NCBI GenBank assembly: GCA_023818745.1
Contig: JAMWBY010000014.1
Coordinates: 1 to 21,863 of the forward strand
Direction of reading: 5' to 3'
DNA: 21,863 bases
Origin: Candidatus Omnitrophota bacterium
GTDB lineage: Bacteria; Ratteibacteria; UBA8468; B48-G9; JAFGKM01
The translations under genes and the position numbers were made by a program. This document shows, one piece after another, positions 14,911 through 21,549 of this stretch (position 1 is its first letter; each line of letters begins with the position of its first letter). Below the pieces are notes generated by a model. That model was not told where the DNA came from. It searched no databases and worked only from the letters and a program-made list of their open reading frames with translations.

Positions 14911-15768
14911 TTATACTCCTTTTTGCATTTTGGTCAGAACAACAATATTTCTTAATAAAATAGCGGTTGTCACAGGTCCAACTCCACCTGGAACTGGTGT
15001 AATCCAACTTGCTCTTTCTTTTGCTTTATCAAATTCAACATCTCCAACAATTTTATCCCCTACTTTATTTATTCCAACATCTATAACAATCGCTCCTTCT
15101 TTTATCCAATCACCAGGTATTAAATTTGCTTTACCAACAGCCACTATTAAAATTTCAGCCCTTTTTACATGTTCTTCTAATTTTCCTGCGTCAAAAGTTC
15201 CAATATGGCATATTGAAACAGTTGCAAATTTATCCACAAGTAAAAGTGCAACTGGTTTTCCAACTATATCTGAATGTCCAACCATAACTACTTCTTTCCC
15301 ATATAAGTTTACACCCGTATATTCAATAATTTCTTTAACTGCAAGCGCTGTGCAGGGACCGATAATTGCTCTTCCATATAAAATCCACCCCATATTGCTT
15401 GGATTAACTCCCTCAACATCTTTTTCTGGTGCTATTTTTGACTGGACTTTTCTTGAATCAATTCCTTTTGGTAAGGGAAGTTGTAAAATTATACCTGTTA
15501 CATCCTGGTTTTTATTTAATTTTTCAATATTGTCACATAATTCAATTTCACTTATATTTTCAGGTAATTGCAATATCTCATAGTTTATTCCAATTTTTTC
15601 ACAGTTTTTCTTTTGCTGATTCATATAAACAATACTTGCCGGATTTTCTCCAACGGACACTGCAACAAGTTTAGGGGTAATTCCTTTAGATTTCAATAAT
15701 TCCAATTCTTTCTTTACCTGGTCTTTTATTTTTTCAGATATTACTTTTCCATCTATTATATTTCCCAT
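14911..15768 (-). CDS. folD: Methylene-THF dehydrogenase FolD, probably lacking cyclohydrolase activity
   Basis: FolD of normal length (285 residues) with ILQLPLPKGID (94-104), VVMVGHSDIVGKPVALLL (NAD(P)-binding), VGKANLIPGDWIKEGAIVIDVG and TPVPGGVGPVT. In E. coli and human enzymes the cyclohydrolase lysine lies four residues after a conserved Tyr (Y..xxK). Here Tyr48 is followed by M-N-Q-Q, putting Gln52 at that position, and the conserved Asp of KDVDG is Glu119 (KDVEG). Human K56Q is known to lose cyclohydrolase but keep dehydrogenase activity, so I infer a dehydrogenase-only enzyme. The cyclohydrolase step would be done by FchA, whose stop codon directly abuts this ATG (TAA|ATG). The ribosome binding site GGGGG is close to the start. 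Family assignment is certain; the loss of activity is inferred. Confidence 0.95.
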   Translation of the reverse strand: MGNIIDGKVISEKIKDQVKKELELLKSKGITPKLVAVSVGENPASIVYMNQQKKNCEKIGINYEILQLPENISEIELCDNIEKLNKNQDVTGIILQLPLPKGIDSRKVQSKIAPEKDVEGVNPSNMGWILYGRAIIGPCTALAVKEIIEYTGVNLYGKEVVMVGHSDIVGKPVALLLVDKFATVSICHIGTFDAGKLEEHVKRAEILIVAVGKANLIPGDWIKEGAIVIDVGINKVGDKIVGDVEFDKAKERASWITPVPGGVGPVTTAILLRNIVVLTKMQKGV

Positions 15769-16377
15769 TTATACCCCCATTTTTTCAACAATTTTCTTGT
15801 TTATATCTTTGCTTTTCTCTTTAACCTTTTCCTCCATCTCTTCAATTTTGTTCTTTATCTGTTCTTTAAATTCATTATCTTTTATATACTTCAAGTTAAT
15901 TAAAATATTGATTTTAGCACCTAAAAAGGCACTATATGCAAAAATATTTGATATCCCTGTATCTGAAATTAAATTTCTATTCCCTTTTTCAACAAGTATA
16001 TCACAAAAATCAACTATTTCAAACATATAATTACATATTTTAAGGTGTAAATTTGCCGAACTTTTTAAATATTCTTCTGCATCTTTCTTTCCTTTAATTG
16101 CTTCATCAATTTTTTTATATATTCTACTATCCTCTTCAATAAAATTTGTGCATTCCTTCAAAATCTCATAATTTCTTTCTTTAATCTTATTTAACTCTTC
16201 CTGAAACTTTTCATATTCCTTTTTGCCAATCGTATAATTTAAGACCATATTAATTAGAGAACTTGAAAGAGAAGCAAGACAACAAACTGCACTACCACCA
16301 CCAGGAATAGGAGTTTTAGAGGAAAGAATTTCAAAATAATCTTTAAGTTTGTTTTCAAGAAAATTACATTCCACCAT
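15769..16377 (-). CDS. fchA: Methenyl-THF cyclohydrolase (formiminotransferase-cyclodeaminase family)
   Basis: A 202-residue, mostly helical protein of the FTCD cyclodeaminase/FchA family. The folate-binding loop is SKTPIPGGGSAVCC (20-33), with a typical long-helix pattern and EEDSRIYKKIDEAIKGKK following. Stand-alone members in acetogens and related anaerobes (FchA) interconvert 10-formyl-THF and 5,10-methenyl-THF. Its place next to a FolD with a substituted catalytic Lys supports this role over formimino-THF deamination; no histidine-degradation gene is nearby. It overlaps rhaB by 14 bases, with GAAGGGG upstream of the ATG as ribosome binding site. Confidence 0.85.
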   Translation of the reverse strand: MVECNFLENKLKDYFEILSSKTPIPGGGSAVCCLASLSSSLINMVLNYTIGKKEYEKFQEELNKIKERNYEILKECTNFIEEDSRIYKKIDEAIKGKKDAEEYLKSSANLHLKICNYMFEIVDFCDILVEKGNRNLISDTGISNIFAYSAFLGAKINILINLKYIKDNEFKEQIKNKIEEMEEKVKEKSKDINKKIVEKMGV

Positions 16378-17866
16378 AAAACCCCTTCAATTTTTTATAT
16401 TTTTCATAATTTTCATCCCATAAATCAATATTTTCAGGCCTATAAACAATTAATGGGAAAGAATTTCTTATAACTTCTCTTATTTGGCATAAATCTTTAA
16501 TCTCTCTCTTTGCATATGCCTGAACAAGAATATTTCCTATTGATGTTGCCTCTGAAGGTCCTGTTATAACAATTTTTTTAGTTGCAGAAGATGTAAATTG
16601 AGAAAGTAAAGAATTTTGGCTTCCTCCTCCAACAATATGAAGTGTTTCAATATCATATCCAATAAGCTCTTCCAGTTGTTCAATTACATATCTGTATTCC
16701 ATAGATAAACTTTCAAGAATTACTCTTGTTATCTGCGGTATATTATCAGGAACTTTTTGCCCTGTTTTCTGACAGTAATTTTTTATTTTTTCGGTCATAT
16801 TCCCTGGATATAAAAATTCATTTCTATTAACATCTATAAAAGAATAAAAAGGAACTCCATTTTTAGCAATTTCAACAAGTTGTTCATAAGAATATTGCTC
16901 TCCTTTTTTATCCCACTCTCTCTTACATTCCTGCAAAATCCATAATCCAACTATATTTTTAAGAAATCTTATTGAACCACCGAAACCTCCTTCATTTGTA
17001 AAATTATATTGCAGAACTTTTTCATTTATAACTGGATTTTCTAACTCAACACCGAGTAAAGACCATGTTCCTGAAGAAATGTAAGCCCATTTATTTTCTC
17101 TTGCAGGGACTCCAACAACAGCAGACGCAGTATCATGACTACAAACAGCATAAACACCAATCGCAGATATATTTAACTCTTCCTGCAATGTTTTTGTGAT
17201 ATTTCCTATTAATGTTCCAGGAGATATAACTTGCTGTAAAAAATCTGTTCTTATCCCAAGTTCTTCAAGTAATGAATAAGACCAGTTTCCCCTTGGTGCT
17301 TTATTCTGACCCGAAGATAATGAATTATACATCTGAGATGTAGTTGTTATTGTATATTCACAAAATTTATCTCCTGTTAAAAAGAAATTAAATAAGTCAG
17401 GCATAAAAAGAAGAGATTCACAATTTTCAATAAGGTATGGAAACTCTTTCTTTGTTGCAAAAATCTGAAAAAGAGTGTTTATTGGCATAAATTGAATACC
17501 TGTTTCTCTGAAAATTCTTTCTTTGGGAATAATATTAAAAACCTCCTCCATAATTCCTTTTGTTCTTTCATCTCTATATTGAAATGGATTGGAAAGCAAA
17601 AGGTCATTTTTTCCAATTAAAGCATAATCTACACCCCATGTAGTTATTCCAACTCCTTTAATTTCGCCATGGTTTTGGGCAAGTAATAACATTTTTTTTA
17701 TTTCTTCAAAAATAGATAAAACATTCCAAAATCTATGTTCTTTAATTTTGGAATGGTAAGTAGGAAATCTATGAATTTCCTTTATATTTATTTTTTCTCC
17801 ATCAAATTCACCAATTATTCCCCTTCCGGTTTCAGCGCCAAGGTCTATACCTAAATATTTTCCCAT
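16364..17866 (-). CDS. rhaB: Rhamnulokinase-like FGGY carbohydrate kinase
   Basis: A 500-residue FGGY-family kinase. The N-terminal phosphate loop is LGIDLGAETGRG (5-16), followed by GVGITTWGVDYALI and FQYRDERT. The C-terminal ATP domain has CSHDTASAV with catalytic Asp245, SSGTWSLLGVE and VGGGSQNSLLSQF. The GAETGR loop and GTWSLLGVE are typical of rhamnulokinase, which phosphorylates L-rhamnulose, though related deoxy-ketose kinases cannot be ruled out. It is the first gene of the minus-strand operon and the only sugar gene in it, with no rhaA or rhaD nearby. Whether a deoxysugar product feeds the one-carbon module is unknown. The ATG is about 4 bases from the predicted transcript start. Confidence 0.85.
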   Translation of the reverse strand: MGKYLGIDLGAETGRGIIGEFDGEKINIKEIHRFPTYHSKIKEHRFWNVLSIFEEIKKMLLLAQNHGEIKGVGITTWGVDYALIGKNDLLLSNPFQYRDERTKGIMEEVFNIIPKERIFRETGIQFMPINTLFQIFATKKEFPYLIENCESLLFMPDLFNFFLTGDKFCEYTITTTSQMYNSLSSGQNKAPRGNWSYSLLEELGIRTDFLQQVISPGTLIGNITKTLQEELNISAIGVYAVCSHDTASAVVGVPARENKWAYISSGTWSLLGVELENPVINEKVLQYNFTNEGGFGGSIRFLKNIVGLWILQECKREWDKKGEQYSYEQLVEIAKNGVPFYSFIDVNRNEFLYPGNMTEKIKNYCQKTGQKVPDNIPQITRVILESLSMEYRYVIEQLEELIGYDIETLHIVGGGSQNSLLSQFTSSATKKIVITGPSEATSIGNILVQAYAKREIKDLCQIREVIRNSFPLIVYRPENIDLWDENYEKYKKLKGFYGGM

Positions 17867-17876
17867 CTTTATAATT

Positions 17877-17904
17877 ATTTTATTTTTTTTTAATGGTATG
17901 TCAA
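17877..17904 (-). promoter_or_regulatory. Promoter of rhaB-fchA-folD-hyd-metVF operon
   Basis: On the minus strand TTGACA (17904-17899), a 16-base spacer and TAAAAT (17882-17877) are found. The predicted start is near 17870, 4 bases before the rhaB ATG, leaving no room for a riboswitch. Its -35 is 5 bases from the -35 of the divergent gatC promoter. Confidence 0.7.
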
Positions 17905-17909
17905 AAATT

Positions 17910-17938
17910 TTGACGAAATTTCAATTTAGTTGTAGAAT
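17910..17938 (+). promoter_or_regulatory. Promoter of gatC operon, predicted leaderless
   Basis: TTGACG (17910-17915), a 17-base spacer and TAGAAT (17933-17938). The gatC ATG at 17946 is 7 bases after the -10, so transcription should start within a base or so of the ATG. There is no Shine-Dalgarno site. Confidence 0.75.
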
Positions 17939-17945
17939 TTAAAAT

Positions 17946-18239
17946 ATGGAGAAAAAAATTATAGAAAAAAAAGATGTTGAGTATTTGAGTCAACTTATAA
18001 GAATTGAATTAAAAGAAGATGAAAAAGAAAGTTTAGTGAAAGAAATAGGAAAAATCATTGAGTATATCTCAAAATTAAATGAGATAAATACAGAAAATAT
18101 TGAACCAACTTACCATGTTATTCCGATAAAAAATGTTTTTAGAGAAGACATTCCAGAAAATTATATTTCAAGAGAGAAAATGCTTAAAAATGCTCCTGAT
18201 AAAGATAACAATTTTTTTAAGGTCCCAAGGATAATTTAA
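17946..18239 (+). CDS. gatC: Asp-tRNA(Asn)/Glu-tRNA(Gln) amidotransferase subunit C
   Basis: A 97-residue GatC of normal size. DVEYLSQLIRIELKEDEKESLVKE (11-34), the helix IGKIIEYISKLNEINTENIEPTYH and FREDIPENYISREKMLKNAPDKDNNFFKVPRII match the family from end to end. GatC stabilises the GatA-GatB pair that amidates misacylated Glu-tRNA(Gln) or Asp-tRNA(Asn). gatA and gatB are not in the window. The stop overlaps the accA start by one base (TAATG). Confidence 0.92.
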   Translation: MEKKIIEKKDVEYLSQLIRIELKEDEKESLVKEIGKIIEYISKLNEINTENIEPTYHVIPIKNVFREDIPENYISREKMLKNAPDKDNNFFKVPRII

Positions 18240-19210
18240 TGGAGAAAAAATACCTTCCTTTTGAAAAACCTATTGAAGAAATAGAAAAAAATATTGAAGA
18301 GATAGAAAAAAATAAAAAATTGGATATAGTTACTAAAAACACAGAAATTTTAAAATTAAAGCAATTATTAAATGAAAAGAAAAAAGAAATATACTCAAAT
18401 TTAAATCCATGGCAGATTGTTCAAATTGCAAGACACCCAAATAGACCACATACTCTTGATTATCTTAATAATATTTTTGATGAGTATATAGAACTACATG
18501 GAGATAGAATTATGAAAGATGACCCTTCAATTGTAAGTGGTATTGGCAAATTTATGGGTATTACTGTCGCATTTGTTGGTCATCAAAAAGGAAAAGATAC
18601 AAAAGAAAATATTGAAAGAAAATTTGGAATGGCTCATCCTGAAGGATATAGAAAAGCAATGAGAATTATGAAGATTGCTGAAAAGTTTACATTTCCTATT
18701 ATTACTTTTATAGATACACCAGGAGCACATCCTGATATAGAGGCTGAAAAAGGAGGACAGGCACTTTCAATAGCAACAAATCTTCTGGAAATGTCTCTTT
18801 TAAAGGCGCCTATTTTAAGTATTATTATTGGAGAAGGAGGAAGTGGAGGAGCGCTTGGAATTGGTCTTGGAGATAGAATTTTAATGCAGGTATTTTCAAT
18901 TTATTCGGTTATTTCTCCAGAAGGATGTGCTTCAATTTTATGGAAATCTCAGAATGCAGTTGAAGATGCAGCAAAATCATTAAAATTAACTGCAAATGAT
19001 TTACTTGAACTTGGAATAATTGATGAAATAATACCTGAACCACTTGGGGGTGCTCATAATGATTGGCAGAAAACATTTGAATTCATGAAAGAATCTATTG
19101 AAAAAAATTTAAAGGAATTAAAAACGATTAAAGTTGATGAACTTGTTGAATTAAGGTATAAAAAATATAGAAAAATTGGAATATTTAAAGAAGGAGAGGA
19201 AATTGAATAA
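18239..19210 (+). CDS. accA: Acetyl-CoA carboxylase carboxyltransferase subunit alpha
   Basis: A 323-residue AccA. The N-terminal helical region contains PFEKPIEEIEKNIEEIEKN, followed by WQIVQIARHPNRPHTLDYL, the oxyanion region GMAHPEGYRKAMRIMKIAEKF, PIITFIDTPGAHPDIEAEKGGQA and GEGGSGGALGIG, then SVISPEGCASILWK. It forms a heterotetramer with AccD and transfers carboxylate from biotin to acetyl-CoA. accB and accC are about 15 kb upstream in another operon, and accD is not in the window. The start overlaps the gatC stop, and hisG begins inside its last codons. Confidence 0.96.
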   Translation: MEKKYLPFEKPIEEIEKNIEEIEKNKKLDIVTKNTEILKLKQLLNEKKKEIYSNLNPWQIVQIARHPNRPHTLDYLNNIFDEYIELHGDRIMKDDPSIVSGIGKFMGITVAFVGHQKGKDTKENIERKFGMAHPEGYRKAMRIMKIAEKFTFPIITFIDTPGAHPDIEAEKGGQALSIATNLLEMSLLKAPILSIIIGEGGSGGALGIGLGDRILMQVFSIYSVISPEGCASILWKSQNAVEDAAKSLKLTANDLLELGIIDEIIPEPLGGAHNDWQKTFEFMKESIEKNLKELKTIKVDELVELRYKKYRKIGIFKEGEEIE

Positions 19211-20072
19211 AATTAAACTTGTTTTACCTAAGGGCTCTTTGCAAGAAACTACTTTATCTATTTTTAAAAAGGCAGGGTTTGAAATATATGTTCATTCAAG
19301 AAGTTACTATTTAACAATTGATGACCCTGAAATTGAAGCAGTTCTATTAAGAACACAGGAAATTCCAAAATATGTTGAACTTGGCGCTTTTGATGCTGGA
19401 ATTGCTGGAAAGGACTGGATAGTAGAAAACAAGGCAGAAGTTGTAGAAGTTTGCGAATTGACATACTCTAAAATCGGATTTAATCCTGTTAAAATAGTTA
19501 TCGCAGTGCCAGAAAAATCTAATATAAAAAGTTTAAAAGATTTAGAAGGTAAAGTAATTGCAACCGAACTTGTAAATTTAACAAAAAGTTATTTGAAAAA
19601 GAATAACATAAAAGCAAAAGTTGAGTTTTCTTTCGGAGCGACAGAAGTTAAAGCAGGCAATCTTGTTGACGCAATAGTGGAAATAACAGAAACAGGTTCA
19701 ACTTTATATTCTCACAATTTAAAAATAATTGATATAATTATGGAATCCACTCCAAGGTTTATTGCTAATAAAAATTCTTGGAAAAATAAATGGAAAAGGG
19801 GGAAAATTGAAAATATTGCCTTATTACTTCAAGGAGCTTTGCTGGCAGAAGGAAAGGTTGGACTTAAAATGAATGTAGAAAAGAAAAATTTAAATAGTAT
19901 ATTAAAAATTTTGCCCGCAATGAAGAAACCAACAATATCAAATCTTACAGATAAAAACTGGTATGCTATTGAGACAATAATTGATAAAGATAAATCAAAG
20001 GAACTAATTCCAAAATTAAAAAAACTTGGGGCTAATGGAATAGTTGAATATCCGTTAAATAAAGTTATTTAA
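19203..20072 (+). CDS. hisG: ATP phosphoribosyltransferase, long form
   Basis: First enzyme of histidine synthesis, joining ATP and PRPP. The frame is open from 19176, but AAGGAG (19191-19196) sits 6 bases before a TTG at 19203, giving MNKIKLVLPKGSLQETT, the usual N-terminus, and an 8-base overlap with accA. Motifs are DDPEIEAVLLRTQEIPKYVELGAFDAGIAGKDW and the PRPP-binding EITETGSTL. At 289 residues with a C-terminal regulatory domain (from about 215, VGLKMNVEKKNL...GIVEYPLNKVI) it is the long HisG that does not need HisZ and is normally inhibited by histidine. No other his gene is adjacent. Confidence 0.94.
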   Translation: MNKIKLVLPKGSLQETTLSIFKKAGFEIYVHSRSYYLTIDDPEIEAVLLRTQEIPKYVELGAFDAGIAGKDWIVENKAEVVEVCELTYSKIGFNPVKIVIAVPEKSNIKSLKDLEGKVIATELVNLTKSYLKKNNIKAKVEFSFGATEVKAGNLVDAIVEITETGSTLYSHNLKIIDIIMESTPRFIANKNSWKNKWKRGKIENIALLLQGALLAEGKVGLKMNVEKKNLNSILKILPAMKKPTISNLTDKNWYAIETIIDKDKSKELIPKLKKLGANGIVEYPLNKVI

Positions 20073-20087
20073 AAAGAAGGAGGAAAA

Positions 20088-20180
20088 ATGCCTTGTGGAA
20101 GAAAGAGAAAAATAAAAAAAGTTAAAAGACATAAATATAAAAAAAGAAGAAAAGCGATGAGACATAAAAAGAGAAAATGA
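20088..20180 (+). CDS. Very basic 30-residue protein, possibly ribosome-associated
   Basis: A short ORF with a strong ribosome binding site (GAAGGAGG, 20076-20083, 4 bases before the ATG). It codes for 30 residues, 19 of them Lys or Arg, starting MPCGRKRKIKKVKRHKYKK and ending RHKKRK. The composition and the MP-G-KRK-KK...HK.KKR...RHKK pattern resemble small basic ribosomal-type proteins of the COX24/bS22 sort and the uncharacterised MP-GKKRKR proteins of Bacteroidota. Codons are ordinary for the window and there is no signal peptide. It lies between hisG and the TPR gene (stop 1 base before the next ATG) and is easily missed by gene callers. Role is inferred from composition only. Confidence 0.72.
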   Translation: MPCGRKRKIKKVKRHKYKKRRKAMRHKKRK

Positions 20181-20181
20181 A

Positions 20182-21549
20182 ATGAAAAAATGGTTAGTAT
20201 TCCCAATTTTAATAATTTTGGTAGGATGTATTACTCCTGGTTTAAGGAAGGATATCGCTTTAAAAATATATATATCTGGACTTTTATATGAAAATACACA
20301 GGAAAGTATAGAAGCAATTAAGAAATTTCAGGAAGCCCTTAGAATTGGTGGTCAAGACCCTTATCTTTATATTAAAATCGCAAATATATATCTTAAAAAA
20401 AATCAATATTCTAAATCAAGGGAGTATTTTAAAAAAGCAATACAACTTGATCCTAAATTGCCTGAAGGCTATTTCGGAATAGGGCTTTCTTATTTAATGG
20501 AAAAGAGTTATAAAAGTGCTGCTTTTTATTTTGAAGAGGGATTAAAATTAGACCCTGAAAAAAATGCTTTTAGATTAATAATAAGTGATATTTATGTAAA
20601 TTTAAAAGATTATAAGTCAGCAGAAAAACATTATAAAATTCTTGTAGATTCTTATCCTGAAAATTATTTTTTTCACTATAATCTTGGAAAGGTCTATGAT
20701 TTACAAAATAAAAATAAAGAAGCAGAAAAAGAATATTTAAAAAGCATAGATTCTTTACCTACTTTCTGGCAAGGATATCTTTCACTTGGAATACTTTATC
20801 AAAAAATTGGTGATATAGAAAATGCAAAAAAATATTATGAGAAAAGTTTAGAGATAAATCCCGTAGATAAAACTGTTTATTCTCTCCTTGTAATTATATA
20901 TTTTAGTGAAAGAAAGGAAGAAAAAGTAAAAGAATTGTTATTGAAAGCAATAGAAAAAGGATTAAAAGAGAAAGAATTCTATGATTTACTTGGTTCAATT
21001 TTTATGGATGAAAAAAATTATCCTATTGCTGAAAATTATTTTCTTGAAAGTATAAAAATAGATGATTCTTCTTATACAAGGTTTAAACTTGGTGTTTTAT
21101 ATGATAGAATGGGCCTTTGGGAAAAAATGGAAGAAAATATGAAAAGAGCGATAGAACTTGACTCAAATAATGCTCTCGCCTTAAATTATTTGGGTTATTC
21201 CTATCTCTTAAAGGATAAAAATATAAACCAAGCATTTGATATGATTAAAAAAGCATGTAAAATTGAACCCAATAATGGTGCATTTCTTGATAGTTTAGGA
21301 TGGGCTTATTATAAACTTGGCAATTATAAAAAAGCAAGAAAATATCTTGAAAAGGCGATAAAACTTGAAGAAGACCCTGAAATTTATGAACATATGGGTT
21401 ATGTCTATTACCAATTAAAAGAATATGATAAATCAATTTTTTATTTTGCAAAGGCATACGAAAAAACCAATAAAAAAGAAATTAAAGATATGATAGAAAT
21501 AATTAAAGATTTAATAAAAAATGTCAATTCTCAAAGAGATTCAAAATAA
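20182..21549 (+). CDS. TPR-repeat lipoprotein
   Basis: A 455-residue protein with a lipoprotein signal peptide: MKKWLVFPILIILVGC, lipobox LVGC, lipid-bearing Cys16. From about residue 30 to the end it is a run of roughly 34-residue tetratricopeptide repeats (for example EYFKKAIQLDPKLPEGYFGIGLSY, YYEKSLEINP, LGWAYYKLGNYKKARKYLEKAI). Such lipoproteins are scaffolds in outer-membrane assembly, pilus biogenesis or cell-wall complexes; no specific partner can be named. The ATG is 1 base after the stop of the small basic gene, with no own ribosome binding site beyond a weak GAGA, so translation may be coupled. dxs starts 29 bases before its stop. Confidence 0.88.
   Translation: MKKWLVFPILIILVGCITPGLRKDIALKIYISGLLYENTQESIEAIKKFQEALRIGGQDPYLYIKIANIYLKKNQYSKSREYFKKAIQLDPKLPEGYFGIGLSYLMEKSYKSAAFYFEEGLKLDPEKNAFRLIISDIYVNLKDYKSAEKHYKILVDSYPENYFFHYNLGKVYDLQNKNKEAEKEYLKSIDSLPTFWQGYLSLGILYQKIGDIENAKKYYEKSLEINPVDKTVYSLLVIIYFSERKEEKVKELLLKAIEKGLKEKEFYDLLGSIFMDEKNYPIAENYFLESIKIDDSSYTRFKLGVLYDRMGLWEKMEENMKRAIELDSNNALALNYLGYSYLLKDKNINQAFDMIKKACKIEPNNGAFLDSLGWAYYKLGNYKKARKYLEKAIKLEEDPEIYEHMGYVYYQLKEYDKSIFYFAKAYEKTNKKEIKDMIEIIKDLIKNVNSQRDSK

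Noticed and set aside
14908..14970. A missed Tat signal peptide upstream of the hydrogenase small subunit ATG.
   Set aside because: An in-frame TAA lies two codons upstream and the folD stop is there too, so the protein cannot be extended.
14930..15583. A 217-codon plus-strand open frame opposite folD.
   Set aside because: It is the antisense of a full-length, motif-complete folD, Ser/Thr/Pro-rich and without a recognisable domain.
17867..17945. A SAM, THF or cobalamin riboswitch controlling the metF-containing operon.
   Set aside because: The intergenic region is only 79 bases and the predicted rhaB leader is about 4 nt, so no riboswitch fits.
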